Shown here: positions 26,494 through 36,556 of the stretch, piece by piece | How the letters are laid out: every line of letters starts with the position of its first letter | How positions within the stretch are numbered: the stretch's first letter is position 1 | Assembly (NCBI RefSeq): GCF_034314085.1 | Contig: NZ_JAVIWI010000001.1 | Location: forward strand, 1,240,001-1,304,000 | Reading direction: 5' to 3' | DNA: 64,000 nucleotides | Source of the DNA: Undibacterium sp. 5I1 | GTDB taxonomy: Bacteria > Pseudomonadota > Gammaproteobacteria > Burkholderiales > Burkholderiaceae_D | Position numbers and translations under genes: made by a program | The notes under the pieces: generated by a model | What the model was told of the DNA's origin: nothing | The model's input: only the letters and a program-made list of their open reading frames with translations | Databases searched by the model: none

Positions 26494-26811
26494 GGTCTGG
26501 TCGGATTCAGTGGTTTATAGGGAAGTGGTCTAGTTGGAGCAGATTGATCATTAGCTTGTTGTTGTGCAACAGCGATAATTGAGTATAAGCGAGAACGCCA
26601 TTTGTTGTGAACGACTGTTCTATTTTTGCTGCTGTTGCCTAAGGCTAGATGGTCGCCTGAGCTGCTGTCTGTCGTTTTTATTACGTAAAAACGTTCAGAA
26701 ATTGGTAGTTTATGTGTGGCAAGCGCGCTATTCATAGGCAAATTGCAAGGTAATCAGCTAAAATACTGCTTTGGATTAACCCGCCCTTTAGATCATTCAC
26801 TCCTCGATAAT
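26494..26811. other. Divergent promoter region between moxR and cytochrome genes
   Basis: 318 bp without a convincing gene; an 83-codon minus-strand frame and an extension of the cytochrome frame have no family resemblance. Confidence 0.5.
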
Positions 26812-27144
26812 ATGAAAAAATTGTTCACACAGTTGTTCGCAATTCTCACCCTGGTGAGTGTCGCCCAGGCTGCTTCTGCGGCAGATGTGGTTGGCAATGC
26901 CAAGGCCGCTGAAAATAAAGTCGCTATGTGTATTGGTTGCCACGCTATTGCTGGTTATAAGGCAACTTATCCTGAAGTTTTCCAAGTGCCGATGATTGGT
27001 GGTCAATCTGCCAAGTACATCGAAAGCGCTTTGCAAGCGTATCGCAAAGGTGACCGCAAGCATCCAACGATGCGCGGTATTGCTGGCAGCATGTCTGATC
27101 AAGATATTGCTGATTTGGCGGCTTATTACTCAATGCAAAAATAA
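26812..27144 (+). CDS. Periplasmic cytochrome c (c553-like), first of a pair
   Basis: A 110-residue monohaem class I cytochrome c. The signal peptide (MKKLFTQLFAILTLVSVAQAASA) exports it, the haem site is CIGCH (~43), and the distal Met is probably in HPTMRGIAGSM. The ATG at 26812 fits the signal peptide; the longer upstream frame does not. It is followed after 26 bp by a second cytochrome, suggesting an electron-carrier pair for a periplasmic or membrane oxidase. Confidence 0.9.
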   Translation: MKKLFTQLFAILTLVSVAQAASAADVVGNAKAAENKVAMCIGCHAIAGYKATYPEVFQVPMIGGQSAKYIESALQAYRKGDRKHPTMRGIAGSMSDQDIADLAAYYSMQK

Positions 27145-27170
27145 GTATAAAAATAAGAATAGGAGCCATT

Positions 27171-27527
27171 ATGAAAAAATTCACTTTATCGGTTTTGTTG
27201 TTGTCCGCTATCTCAGGAACGTCAGCCAGTGCTTTTGCGGGTGGCGATATTGCAGCGGGTAAAGCTGCTACTGAAAAAGCAGCGTGTTTTGCTTGCCACG
27301 GTAAGGATTACAATTCGCCAATCGATCCAACTTATCCAAAATTGGCTGGTCAGCATCAGGATTACATCGCTCATGCGTTAAAGGCGTATCAGCATGGTGT
27401 CAATGCACCGAATGGTCGTGGCAATGCGATCATGGGTGGACAGGCAAAAGCCTTGTCTAATACCGATATCGAAAACATCTCCGCATATCTGAGCAGCTTG
27501 CCCGGTAGCCTGGTGATGAAGAAATAA
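27171..27527 (+). CDS. Periplasmic cytochrome c, second of a pair
   Basis: A 118-residue monohaem cytochrome c with a signal peptide ending near ASAFA, haem motif CFACH (~41) and the conserved KLAGQHQDYIAHALKAYQHG helix; the axial Met is likely in NAIMGGQAKAL. It has a GGAG ribosome-binding site. A strong terminator follows. Confidence 0.9.
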   Translation: MKKFTLSVLLLSAISGTSASAFAGGDIAAGKAATEKAACFACHGKDYNSPIDPTYPKLAGQHQDYIAHALKAYQHGVNAPNGRGNAIMGGQAKALSNTDIENISAYLSSLPGSLVMKK

Positions 27528-27549
27528 GTATCGTCTGTTTGCTTGATGC

Positions 27550-27582
27550 AAAAAAAAAGCCACGGTCGTCGTGGCTTTTTTT
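27550..27582 (+). terminator. Intrinsic terminator after the cytochromes
   Basis: An A-run, GCCACG, a 5-nt loop, CGTGGC and T7; it is bidirectional and also suits the convergent DUF1841 gene. Confidence 0.9.
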
Positions 27583-27595
27583 ATGTGAGATTGGA

Positions 27596-28024
27596 TCAGC
27601 GTGCGCGTTGATTTAAAGCGTCGATATACGCCGCACCGTCGGGCGGCATGCCTGTGCGTTGCGAAGTCCAGATCATTTCGCCCAGACACTCCATGATCTG
27701 ATGATGGGCGTCATGTTCGGAGTTGGTTTTTTGCGCCAGACGCTGAAATGCGAACCGCACGCCTGCAGGTTGATCTACCGAGATTTGTTCGCTGATCGTT
27801 AAGTGCATGGACAAATGCAAAAAGGGATTCGTCTCTCCTTGCATGACGCTGTAATCGGCGGCCAAGGCGGAATCCAGATCACTAAATACCTCGTGGTATT
27901 CAGGATGCTGATTGATCCAGTCGGCGGCAATACTTTCGAGCGGGGTTAAAATTTCTCTTGCATGAGATTTGCGGTGAGTCTCGCAAAAAAAGCGGCGTAC
28001 ATCGTCTTGGCTTGGGGTGAACAT
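27596..28024 (-). CDS. DUF1841 family protein
   Basis: A 142-residue soluble protein. MFTPSQDDVRRFF, LDSALAADYSVMQGETNPFLHLSMHLTISEQISVDQP and HDAHHQIMECLGEMIW are the conserved blocks of DUF1841, a betaproteobacterial/gammaproteobacterial family of unknown function. The ATG at 28024 is preferred over a TTG three codons upstream. Confidence 0.85.
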   Translation of the reverse strand: MFTPSQDDVRRFFCETHRKSHAREILTPLESIAADWINQHPEYHEVFSDLDSALAADYSVMQGETNPFLHLSMHLTISEQISVDQPAGVRFAFQRLAQKTNSEHDAHHQIMECLGEMIWTSQRTGMPPDGAAYIDALNQRAR

Positions 28025-28208
28025 GGCAGGCAATAAAATCGAGAATGCCCTTATTGTACGATTATTTGAGTTTGTCGAATTGAGGTTTGGTCTGGAGTAT
28101 CATTCGCCAGCCATAGGACGCTTCAGAAAGCGCTGCGATACCGCAGCCAACACTGGACTGCCCACGTGAGCTTTCGCTGTGCTTTTATCGATCAACAGGA
28201 GAAACACC

Positions 28209-28790
28209 ATGCTGACTACCGAACATCTGGATACCTTATTTACCAAAGCCCGCACCCATAATGAATGGCTGGACAAGCCTGTAAGCGACGCTCAATTGCA
28301 GCAGATTTATGATTTGATGAAATGGGGCTCGACCTCGGCAAATTGTTCACCCGCACGTGTGATTTTTGTTAAAAGTACAGAAGAAAAAACCAAGCTACTC
28401 GCTTGCATGGCACCAGGCAATGTGGAGAAAACCAAGACTGCGCCAGTGTCCGCCATCATCGGTATGGATATGGCGTTTTATGAACAACTGCCAAAGTTAT
28501 TTCCGCACGCGGATGCACGTTCTTGGTTTGTCGGCAATCAGGGTTTGATTGATGCGACGGCATTTCGCAACTCGTCATTACAAGGCGCTTATCTGATGCT
28601 GGCGGCACGGGCAATCGGTTTGGACTGCGGCCCGATGTCGGGTTTTGATCCGGATAAAGTCAATGCGACCTTCTTCGCTGGCACGGAGGTCAAGGCCAAT
28701 TTCATTTGCAATCTTGGTTATGGCGATATCGCAAAAGTATTTCCACGTTCGCCACGTCTGGATTTTGAGGAAGCTTGCAAGATCGTTTAA
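28209..28790 (+). CDS. rutE: Nitroreductase-family protein RutE (malonic semialdehyde reductase)
   Basis: A 193-residue FMN-binding nitroreductase. The sequences [47 protein letters not shown] and FICNLGYGD closely follow RutE/HadB-type enzymes, which reduce malonic semialdehyde to 3-hydroxypropionate during pyrimidine breakdown. The other rut genes are not nearby, so the exact substrate is uncertain. The ATG at 28209 has a clear AGGAG ribosome-binding site. Confidence 0.85.
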   Translation: MLTTEHLDTLFTKARTHNEWLDKPVSDAQLQQIYDLMKWGSTSANCSPARVIFVKSTEEKTKLLACMAPGNVEKTKTAPVSAIIGMDMAFYEQLPKLFPHADARSWFVGNQGLIDATAFRNSSLQGAYLMLAARAIGLDCGPMSGFDPDKVNATFFAGTEVKANFICNLGYGDIAKVFPRSPRLDFEEACKIV

Positions 28791-28896
28791 AGCGTTATTG
28801 ACGCGGTCAATATCTCGGCTGTTTTTTTGTGGCGAGAAAAGCGCAAGAAGCACATTTAACAATGTGGTTTCTGCGTTTTTTTGTGGGTTAAATAAA

Positions 28897-28977
28897 ATAC
28901 CCTTGGGTAGTATATTTATATTGTCCAATTAATCATTGGACAATCAAGGTATTTTTATGAAAATAATAGGGAGTATG
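28897..28977 (+). repeat. Dispersed palindromic repeat, copy 4
   Basis: Left TACCCTTGGGTAGTATATTT, core TTGTCCAATTAATCATTGGACAA, right AATAATAGGGAGTATG. Lies between convergent rutE and nth. Confidence 0.8.
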
Positions 28978-29068
28978 TGGAAGCGTATAGCCTTGCGATG
29001 GCATCATTGATCGATGTCGTTTCTATCCGCGATCACTTCCTTCCCTGCGGCTTCCGCCTGGTTGAGCT

Positions 29069-29716
29069 TTAAGCGCCTTTGGGTAACGGTGTCTTATGTT
29101 TGTAGTCGCATAAATCAGCAATCATGCAATTCCAGCATTTGGGTGTGCGTGCCAGGCAGGTATAGCGCCCATGCAAAATAAGCCAGTGATGCGCATCGAG
29201 TTTGAATTCTGTCGGGACAAATTTGAGTAATTTTTCTTCGACAATATCGACGTTTTTGCCCGGCGCGATGCCAGTACGATTACTCACACGAAAGATGTGC
29301 GTATCCACCGCAATGGTTGGCTCACCAAAAGCGGTGTTCATCACGACATTCGCCGTTTTTCTACCGACGCCTGGCAATGCCTCTAATGCAGCACGTTCTT
29401 TGGGAACTTCACTGTGATGTTCTTCAATCAAAATGCGGCAGGTGGCGATAACATTTTTAGCTTTGGTGCGAAACAAACCGATGGTCTGAATATAAGGAAT
29501 TAGACCATCGACATCCAGCGCCAATATTTTTTCTGGCGTATTAGCCACCGGATACAGCTTGCGCATGGCCTTGTTGACAGACACATCGGTGGATTGCGCC
29601 GATAGCAATACGGCAATCAAGAGCTCAAACGGACTGGTGTATTCCAGCTCAGTGGTTGGATGCGGATTTTGCTCTTTAAAACGGCTGAAAATAATCTGGC
29701 GTTTGGCTGCGTTCAT
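29069..29716 (-). CDS. nth: Endonuclease III
   Basis: A base-excision repair DNA glycosylase/AP lyase for oxidised pyrimidines, 215 residues. The helix-hairpin-helix LEALPGVGRKTANVVMNTAFG carries the catalytic Lys, VDTHIFRVSNR carries the catalytic Asp, and the C-terminal C-X6-C-X2-C-X5-C (CLARTPKCWNCMIADLC) binds a 4Fe-4S cluster. It is 38 bp downstream of rsxB on the same strand, a common pairing in this order and in gammaproteobacterial rnf loci. Confidence 0.96.
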   Translation of the reverse strand: MNAAKRQIIFSRFKEQNPHPTTELEYTSPFELLIAVLLSAQSTDVSVNKAMRKLYPVANTPEKILALDVDGLIPYIQTIGLFRTKAKNVIATCRILIEEHHSEVPKERAALEALPGVGRKTANVVMNTAFGEPTIAVDTHIFRVSNRTGIAPGKNVDIVEEKLLKFVPTEFKLDAHHWLILHGRYTCLARTPKCWNCMIADLCDYKHKTPLPKGA

Positions 29717-29754
29717 GTCGGGTCTGGATTTGTATTTTGATCTGAGCTTAGGAC

Positions 29755-30429
29755 TTAGTTTGACTCTAGCTTTTTAAGGCGTGCGCGTTCTATCGCAGCA
29801 GTGATGATGGCCTTTTTGCGATCACGATCAGCGATTTGTTCCGGAGTTAGCGTGGGTTCATCCATCAAGGCGTTTAACTTAGCCGTTGCTTTGGAGGCGA
29901 GTCTGTCGTCATTTTCTTGTTGTTCTTTTTTGAGTCTATCCTGACGGAAGTGATACGCCTTGCGCGACTGATTTGCCTGCTCTGGCGACCATGCGTCCCA
30001 GCCAGTCTTGCCCGGCGTAAGCTCGACCATGCTGATGCAGTCAACCGGGCAGGGCGCGACGCACAGATCACATCCAGTGCACAACATCGGCAATACCGTG
30101 TGCATCTGTTTGGCCGCGCCCATGATGGCGTCGACCGGGCAAGCCTGGATACAGAGTGTGCATCCAATGCAGTAGGCTTCATCAATTAAGGCAACAGGTC
30201 TTGGCCTTTCGTGTCCGTGGCTGACATCCAGGGCAATCACGGGCTTGCCGAGTAAGTTGGCTAAGCGCCGTATGCCTTCCTGGCCGCCGGGTGGGCATTG
30301 ATTGTAATTGGCGCTGGCATTGGCGATCGCCTCGGCATAAGGGCGGCATGCTGGGTAACCGCACTTAGTACACTGAGTTTGCGGCAATAGATCTTCTATT
30401 TGATCGGCAAGATTGAGTATGGGAATCAC
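29755..30429 (-). CDS. rsxB: RsxB/RnfB-like ferredoxin, stand-alone
   Basis: A 224-residue iron-sulfur protein. The N-terminal 4Fe-4S motif ([24 protein letters not shown]) is followed by two ferredoxin clusters: [18 protein letters not shown] and [17 protein letters not shown] charged C-terminal tail is rich in Lys/Glu. The N-terminal membrane helix of classical RnfB is missing, and no other rsx/rnf genes are adjacent, so it is likely a soluble electron carrier. Confidence 0.88.
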   Translation of the reverse strand: MIPILNLADQIEDLLPQTQCTKCGYPACRPYAEAIANASANYNQCPPGGQEGIRRLANLLGKPVIALDVSHGHERPRPVALIDEAYCIGCTLCIQACPVDAIMGAAKQMHTVLPMLCTGCDLCVAPCPVDCISMVELTPGKTGWDAWSPEQANQSRKAYHFRQDRLKKEQQENDDRLASKATAKLNALMDEPTLTPEQIADRDRKKAIITAAIERARLKKLESN

Positions 30430-30533
30430 AAGCTGGAAATGTTTGCATCAACGGAAGCACTCATTATCCGTCTAAATACGATGCACATAAAAAAATAATC
30501 AAATAATCAGAATCGATTTTGAAAAGACTAAAA

Positions 30534-30584
30534 AATCCGGCAAGTATTTGCAGGCTTTTTTCGCCTGCAAATACTTGCCGGATT
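30534..30584 (-). terminator. Exceptionally long perfect hairpin terminator for phaZ
   Basis: A perfect 22-bp inverted repeat (30534-30555 with 30563-30584) with a 7-nt loop. On the minus strand the stem is followed by a T6 run, so it should end phaZ transcription 36 bp after its stop codon. Confidence 0.85.
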
Positions 30585-30620
30585 GATGTTATTACACCTT
30601 GCTAATTGGATATAGGCAAA

Positions 30621-31856
30621 TTAAGAGTGTTCTTTAATGAATTCTGCAATCTTCGGTGCGATGACTTCGCGCCAGCGTCGGCCAGCAAAAATACCATAGT
30701 GACCGCATCCTGGTGCCACAAAATCTTGTTTCATCTTGGCAGGAATTCCACTACACAAATCATGTGCAGCCTGAGTTTGACCAGCGCCGGAAATATCGTC
30801 CAATTCACCCTCAACTGTGAACAGTGCAACGGTTTTGATATCTTGTGGACGAACTAATTTACCTTCCACATCCCAGGTGCCTTTTGGTAAATCAAAATCT
30901 TGGAAAACAATTTTAATGGTTTCTAAGTAGTATTCAGCTGGCATGTCCAATACCGCATTGTATTCATCATAAAACTTACGGTGTTGCTCTGCAGACTCGT
31001 CATCACCTTTCATCAGATGTTGGAAGAAATCCCAGTGACTTTGTGCATGGCGATCAGGGTTCATTGCAACAAATCCAGCATGCTGCAAAAAGCCGGGGTA
31101 AACCTTGCGACCGTAACCAGGATGATTGGCGGGTACGCTATAAATTACGGTATTTTCAAACCAAGAGAATTTCTTTTCCGTTGCCAGATCATTGACTTGG
31201 GTCGGCGATTTGCGTGGATCTATCGGACCGCCCATCATGGTCATGGTTTTTGGTAATTTAGGATCTTTGGCTGTTGCCATCAGTGAGATAGCAGCCAGTA
31301 CAGGCACGGTTGGCTGACACACAGAAACTACATGCACATCAGGTCCTAGCAGACGGATGAAATCTTGTACGTAATAAATATAGTCATGTAAATGGAAAGC
31401 ACCATCGCTTAAAGGCACCATACGAGCATCAATCCAGTCGGTGATATACACATCATGCTGCGACAGCAGGCCACGCACGGTATCGCGTAGCAAAGTGGAA
31501 TGATGTCCAGACAGTGGAGCCACCAACAAGACTTTAGGCTGCTTTAACTTTGCCAGTTCTTTTTCAGGTAAATTTTTCTTGAAATGTAATAATTTACAAA
31601 ATGGTTTTTCTACTTCGGTTAACTGTACAACCTCTATCGTTTTATCTTCGATGATCGTTGAAGTGATATCAAACTGTGGTTTTTCGTAATCTTTACCAAG
31701 GCGATAAACCAGCTCATACGCAGCGGCAATACGTTGTGCGTATGGCGAATGTGCAAGAGGTGAAATTGGATTAGAAAAAAGCTTAGAGGACGCTTCTGCC
31801 CATTGTGTTATTGGGTTAAGAAACGCACGATTCAATTCATGAAATTGATAAAGCAT
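30621..31856 (-). CDS. phaZ: Intracellular polyhydroxybutyrate depolymerase
   Basis: Mobilises stored PHB granules. The 411-residue protein matches the short-chain intracellular depolymerase family: LYQFHELNRAFLNPI at the start, the lipase-box-like VSVCQPTVPVLAA where Cys replaces Ser as nucleophile (~175), an Asp in VEGELDDISG and a His in PGCGHYGIFAGRRWREVI. No signal peptide is present, as expected. It implies that the organism makes PHB. Confidence 0.93.
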   Translation of the reverse strand: MLYQFHELNRAFLNPITQWAEASSKLFSNPISPLAHSPYAQRIAAAYELVYRLGKDYEKPQFDITSTIIEDKTIEVVQLTEVEKPFCKLLHFKKNLPEKELAKLKQPKVLLVAPLSGHHSTLLRDTVRGLLSQHDVYITDWIDARMVPLSDGAFHLHDYIYYVQDFIRLLGPDVHVVSVCQPTVPVLAAISLMATAKDPKLPKTMTMMGGPIDPRKSPTQVNDLATEKKFSWFENTVIYSVPANHPGYGRKVYPGFLQHAGFVAMNPDRHAQSHWDFFQHLMKGDDESAEQHRKFYDEYNAVLDMPAEYYLETIKIVFQDFDLPKGTWDVEGKLVRPQDIKTVALFTVEGELDDISGAGQTQAAHDLCSGIPAKMKQDFVAPGCGHYGIFAGRRWREVIAPKIAEFIKEHS

Positions 31857-32208
31857 GATGATCTCTTTCTGCTAGGTGTATCAACTTAGGATTAGAGAAA
31901 TTACTCTACCTTATTGCAATGCATCATAAACCAGTTTGGAAAATTTGGGGCAAAGCCAAACATTTGACTGTTGTTGTCGTGTAAATTAGTGTTAAATGTT
32001 TAATTTAATTACAAGATGATGAGTTCTGCACGATAAATCAAGCACTTATTTCTGTTGAAGCGATTTATCTATTGAAATGCATCAGGTCTTGCGTTGTAAA
32101 ATTTAATTGAAATATTGCATGTGCACTAGGTATTAAAATCAAAGCAGCCTGTCCATAGCGTATTTTTTTACCCTCATTTTTTGGGGGGAATTAACATGAG
32201 GCTACAGA
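31857..32208. other. AT-rich divergent promoter region
   Basis: 352 bp between phaZ and the histidine kinase gene; AT-rich, no gene or recognisable RNA element seen. GAGG precedes the kinase ATG at good spacing. Confidence 0.5.
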
Positions 32209-35200
32209 ATGAATGATCACACCTCTTCCGTCGAATTTGATTGGCATCAACGTTGTTACGACGCGCTAGATTTTATGCGTGATCGCGCTGATGATGGTCG
32301 CGATGTTGCCGCAGAAATTCTATTGCAAGCGGAAGAAAAAGATGACCAGGTCATGCGGCTAAGTGCAGAATTACTGTATGCCTTTGCCAATTTCTTTGAT
32401 AAAAAAATTGACTTAGCAGAGCCTGAATTTGCTCGTCTGGCAAAGCAATTTGAGATCTTGCATGACTGCGACTGCATGCTGATGGCTTTATTCGGATCGG
32501 TCGCCGTTTTATATCGACGTGGCCTGACTCGTGAGGCTTACGACATTTGTCATCAGCGTATTTTGCCGCACCTAGATAGCAAGCCTAGTCGCATCGCTAT
32601 TTTAGTTTTTAATATTCTTGGCATCCTATCCCAGGCACTGGTTTTTACCGAAGAAGCGATCCGTCATTTTTATACCGCTTTGCGCCACGCACGCGCATTT
32701 AATATTTCTAATCGGGTCGCACAAGTCACCGCCAATCTTGGTGAGATATTTTATGTTAGCGGCAATGCTGAGGATGCAGAGACCTTATTATTAGAAGCTC
32801 GGGATATTGCTAAAGCATCGTCGGAACGGTGGTTGGCACCTTTTATTTCAACCATGTTGGCATTATGCATGGTCTCGCTGAATAAGCACGAGGAAGCCTA
32901 TCAGACAATTGCTGAATATATCGACGATATAGAAACAGATGAAAGTCTTGATAAAGCCAATCGCGCATTCTTCTTATCGGTAGCCGCTTATACCTTGGCA
33001 ATGCGTGGACAACTGGCGGAGGCTGATAAGCTTAGCGACACAGCAGTTCAGATGCTTGATCAATTTGAAGATACGCATTTAAAACCCTATACCTGGTGGG
33101 TTTGTGGACATCTGCACCGTCGTCATGCACGTTACGGTGATGCCGTTATTCACTTACGTAAAGCGGTCGAAGATATGGGTGGCTATATCTACATGCCGTT
33201 GCGGGCGATGAAAGAACTATCAGAAATTTTTGCTGAAACAGGTGATTGGCAACAAGCATTTGATGAGCAAACCCGTTACCTCGATCTGTTTGCTAAAGCA
33301 CAGGGACAAGCTAGCCGTGTGCATGTGCAAACACTACATATCCGAAATGAGCTGAGGGAGGCCGAGCTAGCCCGAACCATGGCAGAGGAGGCGATTACTG
33401 AACGTAAGCAACTGGACGACGAGCTGAAGCGTATGTTATCCGAGCGCGAAACTATCCTCGAAAATTCTATAGTCGGAATGGTGTTTTTGAATAATCAAGG
33501 TCGGGTGCAGTGGGTTAATTCACCTTTATGCCAGATTTTTGGTGTTGACCGTGAAACTGTTTTAGGGTCGTCGTTAGAACCTTTTTATCCTACACGTGAA
33601 CTGTATTTAGAATCAGGCGCGCATGTAAGCGAGGCAGTTATGCGCGGCGCGGCGTATGAAAGTGAATTGCGCATGCGTCGCAGTGACGGCAGTTTATTTT
33701 GGGTACATTTCTCTGGTCGTGCTGTTGATAAAAATAATTTATCTCATGGTACGGTCTGGGTAGTAATGGATATTTCTGCCAGGCGACAGTTAGAGGAAGA
33801 TTTATATAAATCAGAGCAGCATTACCGCCAATTAATCAATAACGTCACAGAAGGCATACTTGTGGTTCAGGGTGGCGGGATTGTATTTGCTAATCCAAGA
33901 GTTGAACGACTTACAGGCTATAACGCGGCGGAACTGAAACAAATTCCTTTTATGACGGCGATTTATCCCGATGACAGGGCGATGGTAATGGATCATCATA
34001 CCCGACGGTTACGTGGGGAAGATGTTGAGCAGTATTACCAATTCAGAATAGAAAATAGTCAGACCAAAGCAATTCATTGGCTGGAGCTATCTGCCGTATT
34101 GATTGATTGGGAAGGTGCGCCAGCGACTTTATCTTTTGTGTCGGACGTTACACAAAGAAAAATATTGGAGGCAAAGCTCAAAGAGAGTATGGCAGAACAA
34201 ATACGTTTGCAGACCTTGCAAATGCAGACCGAACTTAAAGAATCTGAATTGGCACGTTTGCATGCAGAAGAAACGACCGAAGCTAAATCCATGTTTCTTG
34301 CAAACATGAGTCATGAAATTCGCACTCCAATGAATGCCATTATCGGGATGGCGCATCTGGCATTAAGAACAGAACTTAGTCCCAAGCAAAAGGATTATGT
34401 TGAAAAAATTCATAAAGCGGGGATTTCTTTGCTGGGCATTATTAATGATATTTTAGATTTTTCTAAAATTGAAGCTGGCAAGCTCGATATTGAGCAAGTC
34501 GACTTTAATTTGGATGACGTCTTAAATAATATTTCTGCAGTGACCAGTGATAAGGCCTATGAGAAAGGTCTTGAATACTTATTCCGGGCACCGTCACGTA
34601 TCCCACGTCATCTTGTAGGTGACCCTTTGCGGCTAGGTCAGGTATTGATCAACTTGATTAATAATGCAATCAAATTTACCGAGCACGGTGAAATCTGTGT
34701 CAACTGTGAGCAAGTCGAATCACAAGGTGACAGAATTAAATTAAAATTTATGGTGACCGATACCGGCATTGGGATGACTGAGGCACAATCTGCGAAACTG
34801 TTCCGTGCGTTTAGTCAGGCCGATGAATCTACCACTCGTAAATTTGGTGGTACCGGTCTTGGACTGTCAATTTCTAAAGGTATGGTTGAATTGATGGGCG
34901 GGGACATTGGATTGCGTAGTGAACCGGGTAAAGGCACGTCAGTATATTTCACGGCCTGGTTTGGCTTAGCAGCTCATGCGGAAGAGCGTTTGGTATTGCC
35001 AAATGCCATCAATGGCATGCGTTTGCTCGTTGTGGACGACAATCCTGCTGCGGCTGACATTCTCATAGAAATGCTCTCTGCTTTGCAAATCGAAGTTGAT
35101 CAAGTGTATAGCGGAGCTGCAGCATTGGCTGCCGTGCGCGCAAATGATAGTCAACATCCGTATGACATTGTATTTGCTGATTTACATATGCCAGAAATGG

Positions 35201-36489
35201 ATGGGCTAGAACTTACTACCTATCTAAAACGCGATGGATCATTGTCATTGGAACCCTTAGTTGTTTTGGTCAGCAATCACGGCTACGAGGAATTTAGTCA
35301 TAGAGAAGATGTCGCTTCACCAGATGGTTTTTTAACAAAGCCAGTAAACGCATCAACTTTAATTGATTGTTTGATTGAGTTAGTTTCGTCTTGTAAAAAA
35401 TCTGCACCGGCCAATCATGGTGTAGTGGTGCCGCATTTCTCAGATTTACGGGTACTCTTGGTTGAGGATAATGAAATTAATCAGCAGATCGCTGTTGAAT
35501 TAATGGAGGCATCCGGGATTAAGGTTGATGTTGCAGGCAATGGACGACTCGCCATCAACGCTTTAATGGCGGTTAATGTCAACCACTACGATATCGTTTT
35601 CATGGATGTACAAATGCCGGAAATGGATGGGCATGAGGCAACCAATATCATTAGAAAAGATCCACGCTTTAATAATTTACCTGTCGTCGCCATGACTGCA
35701 CACGCAATGGTAGAAGAAAAAGAGCGCTGCTTTGCATCAGGTATGGATGCGCATCTGGCAAAACCGATTAATCCTAAAGAGTTATATAACGCGATTTCTC
35801 ATTGGTGCCCTGGAAAAATAATGTTGAGTCCTCCAGCTATCCAGGCTACTCGGGAAGATCGTGCTGAGAAATTTGACATTGAAGGACTAAATGTTGAGGA
35901 AGGTTTAAGCAGAACACTAGGAAACCGGGCTTTTTACTTTGAGTTGCTAACTCGCTTCTGTGATGACCAAAGAGGAGCAATACAAAAAATTCGTGACGTG
36001 GTTGCTACCGACGTTGTACACGCAGAGCGCCTGGCACACACCTTAAAAGGGGTTGCAGGTCTAATCGGTGCCAATGATATACAAGCGCTGGCTGAGTTGT
36101 TAGAGACGAGGCTTCATAAAAAAGTCGAAATTACAGAATTAGATACATTGCTGACTCAATCTGAGGATAAACTCAATATCGTCATCAATGCGATCCAAAC
36201 CAAAATAGCTCAGGATGCTGAGCAACAAACGATCCATATAGTCGTGCAGGAAGTGCCGCAAATTGACCGTGAATCCGTACAAGCAATTTTGGAAAGATGT
36301 AGTCAGCTTTTACGCGACTATGATGGCGAAGCGGTTGACTTTATCCTTGATTCAAGTGGCGCTCTCAGTTCGGCTTTGGGTACGGATGCATATAAGTTAA
36401 TCATGCGTTCAATAAGACAATTTGATTTTGATGCTGCCTTATTAGCCCTTGAGTCGGGAGCTACTTCAAACGCTTATAGTCTGACTTGA
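32209..36489 (+). CDS. Hybrid histidine kinase: TPR-PAS-PAS-HisKA-HATPase-REC-REC-HPt
   Basis: A 1426-residue cytoplasmic multi-step sensor without membrane segments. Domains in order: helical TPR-like repeats (~1-370), coiled coil (~375-420), PAS (~425-535), PAS (~545-665), HisKA with phospho-His in MSHEIRTPMN (~702), HATPase with GTGLGLSISKGM (~885), REC1 with Asp in DIVFADLHMPEMDG, REC2 (from LRVLLVEDNEINQ ~1081) with Asp in DIVFMDVQMPEMDG, and HPt with His in AERLAHTLKGVAG (~1278). The downstream HD-GYP regulator is its likely partner. The signal is unknown; a TPR sensor suggests a protein or peptide ligand. Confidence 0.93.
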   Translation: MNDHTSSVEFDWHQRCYDALDFMRDRADDGRDVAAEILLQAEEKDDQVMRLSAELLYAFANFFDKKIDLAEPEFARLAKQFEILHDCDCMLMALFGSVAVLYRRGLTREAYDICHQRILPHLDSKPSRIAILVFNILGILSQALVFTEEAIRHFYTALRHARAFNISNRVAQVTANLGEIFYVSGNAEDAETLLLEARDIAKASSERWLAPFISTMLALCMVSLNKHEEAYQTIAEYIDDIETDESLDKANRAFFLSVAAYTLAMRGQLAEADKLSDTAVQMLDQFEDTHLKPYTWWVCGHLHRRHARYGDAVIHLRKAVEDMGGYIYMPLRAMKELSEIFAETGDWQQAFDEQTRYLDLFAKAQGQASRVHVQTLHIRNELREAELARTMAEEAITERKQLDDELKRMLSERETILENSIVGMVFLNNQGRVQWVNSPLCQIFGVDRETVLGSSLEPFYPTRELYLESGAHVSEAVMRGAAYESELRMRRSDGSLFWVHFSGRAVDKNNLSHGTVWVVMDISARRQLEEDLYKSEQHYRQLINNVTEGILVVQGGGIVFANPRVERLTGYNAAELKQIPFMTAIYPDDRAMVMDHHTRRLRGEDVEQYYQFRIENSQTKAIHWLELSAVLIDWEGAPATLSFVSDVTQRKILEAKLKESMAEQIRLQTLQMQTELKESELARLHAEETTEAKSMFLANMSHEIRTPMNAIIGMAHLALRTELSPKQKDYVEKIHKAGISLLGIINDILDFSKIEAGKLDIEQVDFNLDDVLNNISAVTSDKAYEKGLEYLFRAPSRIPRHLVGDPLRLGQVLINLINNAIKFTEHGEICVNCEQVESQGDRIKLKFMVTDTGIGMTEAQSAKLFRAFSQADESTTRKFGGTGLGLSISKGMVELMGGDIGLRSEPGKGTSVYFTAWFGLAAHAEERLVLPNAINGMRLLVVDDNPAAADILIEMLSALQIEVDQVYSGAAALAAVRANDSQHPYDIVFADLHMPEMDGLELTTYLKRDGSLSLEPLVVLVSNHGYEEFSHREDVASPDGFLTKPVNASTLIDCLIELVSSCKKSAPANHGVVVPHFSDLRVLLVEDNEINQQIAVELMEASGIKVDVAGNGRLAINALMAVNVNHYDIVFMDVQMPEMDGHEATNIIRKDPRFNNLPVVAMTAHAMVEEKERCFASGMDAHLAKPINPKELYNAISHWCPGKIMLSPPAIQATREDRAEKFDIEGLNVEEGLSRTLGNRAFYFELLTRFCDDQRGAIQKIRDVVATDVVHAERLAHTLKGVAGLIGANDIQALAELLETRLHKKVEITELDTLLTQSEDKLNIVINAIQTKIAQDAEQQTIHIVVQEVPQIDRESVQAILERCSQLLRDYDGEAVDFILDSSGALSSALGTDAYKLIMRSIRQFDFDAALLALESGATSNAYSLT

Positions 36490-36556
36490 AACGATATGCT
36501 TAGTACCTGCAGAGCGAAATTAATTAGATGAAATTTAGTTTATATTGGGGACGAAA

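Noticed and set aside
26490..26741. 83-codon minus-strand frame between moxR and cytochromes
   Set aside because: Overlaps the moxR start and divergent promoters; no recognisable protein features.
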